Assembly (NCBI RefSeq): GCF_003627955.1
Contig: NZ_RBWS01000013.1
Location: 1 to 64,000, forward strand
Direction of reading: 5' to 3'
Source of the DNA: Sphingobacterium puteale
GTDB lineage: Bacteria; Bacteroidota; Bacteroidia; Sphingobacteriales; Sphingobacteriaceae
DNA: 64,000 bases
Part shown: positions 63,889-64,000 of the stretch, piece after piece
How the letters are laid out: each line of letters starts with the position of its first letter
Numbering within the stretch: the first letter of the stretch is position 1
Translations under genes and position numbers: made by a program
The notes under the pieces: model-generated
What the model was told of the DNA's origin: nothing
Databases searched by the model: none
Seen by the model: the letters and a program-made list of their open reading frames with translations, nothing else

Positions 63889-64000
63889 TTACGCCTCAAA
63901 AGTGTTTCTAACTTTTGTCATATAACCGATACCCGGTTGAACATTGATTTCCTCAAGTACGTAATAAACACGCTCGTTGCGCAATGCTTTGGATACTTCT
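63889..64000 (-). CDS. actB: Alternative complex III molybdopterin-like/iron-sulfur subunit ActB (C-terminal end)
   Basis: Only the last 36 codons are in the window; the gene continues to the right. They read YYVLEEINVQPGIGYMTKVRNTFEA, the usual C-terminus of ActB, a periplasmic protein with a molybdopterin-oxidoreductase-like domain without cofactor and several iron-sulfur clusters. Position directly before actC supports the call. Confidence 0.85.
   Translation of the reverse strand, partial: EVSKALRNERVYYVLEEINVQPGIGYMTKVRNTFEA

Noticed and set aside
1-64000. CRISPR arrays, insertion sequences, prophage, tRNA and rRNA genes
   Set aside because: No direct-repeat arrays, transposase motifs, integrase or phage genes, and no T-loop/acceptor pattern were seen in the intergenic regions on reading both strands.

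Overview
The window is an AT-rich chromosomal segment from a member of the Bacteroidota, most likely Sphingobacteriaceae and closest in feel to Sphingobacterium. That placement is inference. It rests on the Bacteroidota -7 promoter element (TAnnTTTG) in front of more than fifteen genes, on families typical of the phylum (DUF4834, OstA-like protein, VIT/DUF2135 protein, SusC-style plug motif), and on an alternative complex III joined to a caa3-type oxidase. No phage, insertion sequence, CRISPR array, rRNA or tRNA was found; this is mostly core chromosome.

Left part (1-9 kb): a DUF3817 membrane protein, dihydrolipoamide dehydrogenase (lpdA), a LacI-type regulator with its own well-formed promoter, an HAD-like protein without the usual nucleophile, an orphan pre-ATP-grasp-like protein, a LolD-type ATPase, then sucC, asnS and a YciO/Sua5-family protein on the plus strand. 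From 9.0 to 9.4 kb lies a non-coding block with a helically phased series of DnaA-box-like 9-mers, the best candidate here for a replication origin or DnaA-binding locus. It is followed by a DciA-like (DUF721) protein and recF.

Middle (10-36 kb): recF, DUF4834, a PH-like membrane protein and tilS on the minus strand; an 849-residue OstA/LptA-like protein; rdgB; a deoxyhypusine-synthase-like enzyme; a 36-residue membrane peptide and a dipeptide epimerase; gltB-gltD (glutamate synthase); a phytase-like lipoprotein; a 1016-residue VIT/DUF2135 protein with an embedded TonB-plug-like motif; an EamA permease; a YjgP/YjgQ-type lipopolysaccharide permease; tgt with a structured leader; and a family 2 glycosyltransferase followed by rsmG.

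Right part (36-52 kb): dprA, an MFS transporter overlapped by a small membrane-protein gene, the signal recognition particle RNA (ffs, not protein coding), accD, a MerR regulator, a YfcE-type phosphodiesterase with trmN6, an outer-membrane-type protein, mutS, a TlpA-like thioredoxin protein and mtgA.

End (51-64 kb): a long minus-strand respiratory cluster, read in the order actB (only its end is in the window), actC, actD, actE, actF, coxB, coxA, ctaA, ctaB, two tandem subunit III genes, subunit IV, a cysteine-free Sco-like protein, a DUF420 protein and a small conserved protein. Together these encode quinol oxidation by alternative complex III, cytochrome c transfer, a heme-copper oxidase of the HPEVY type, and the heme A pathway needed to assemble it.
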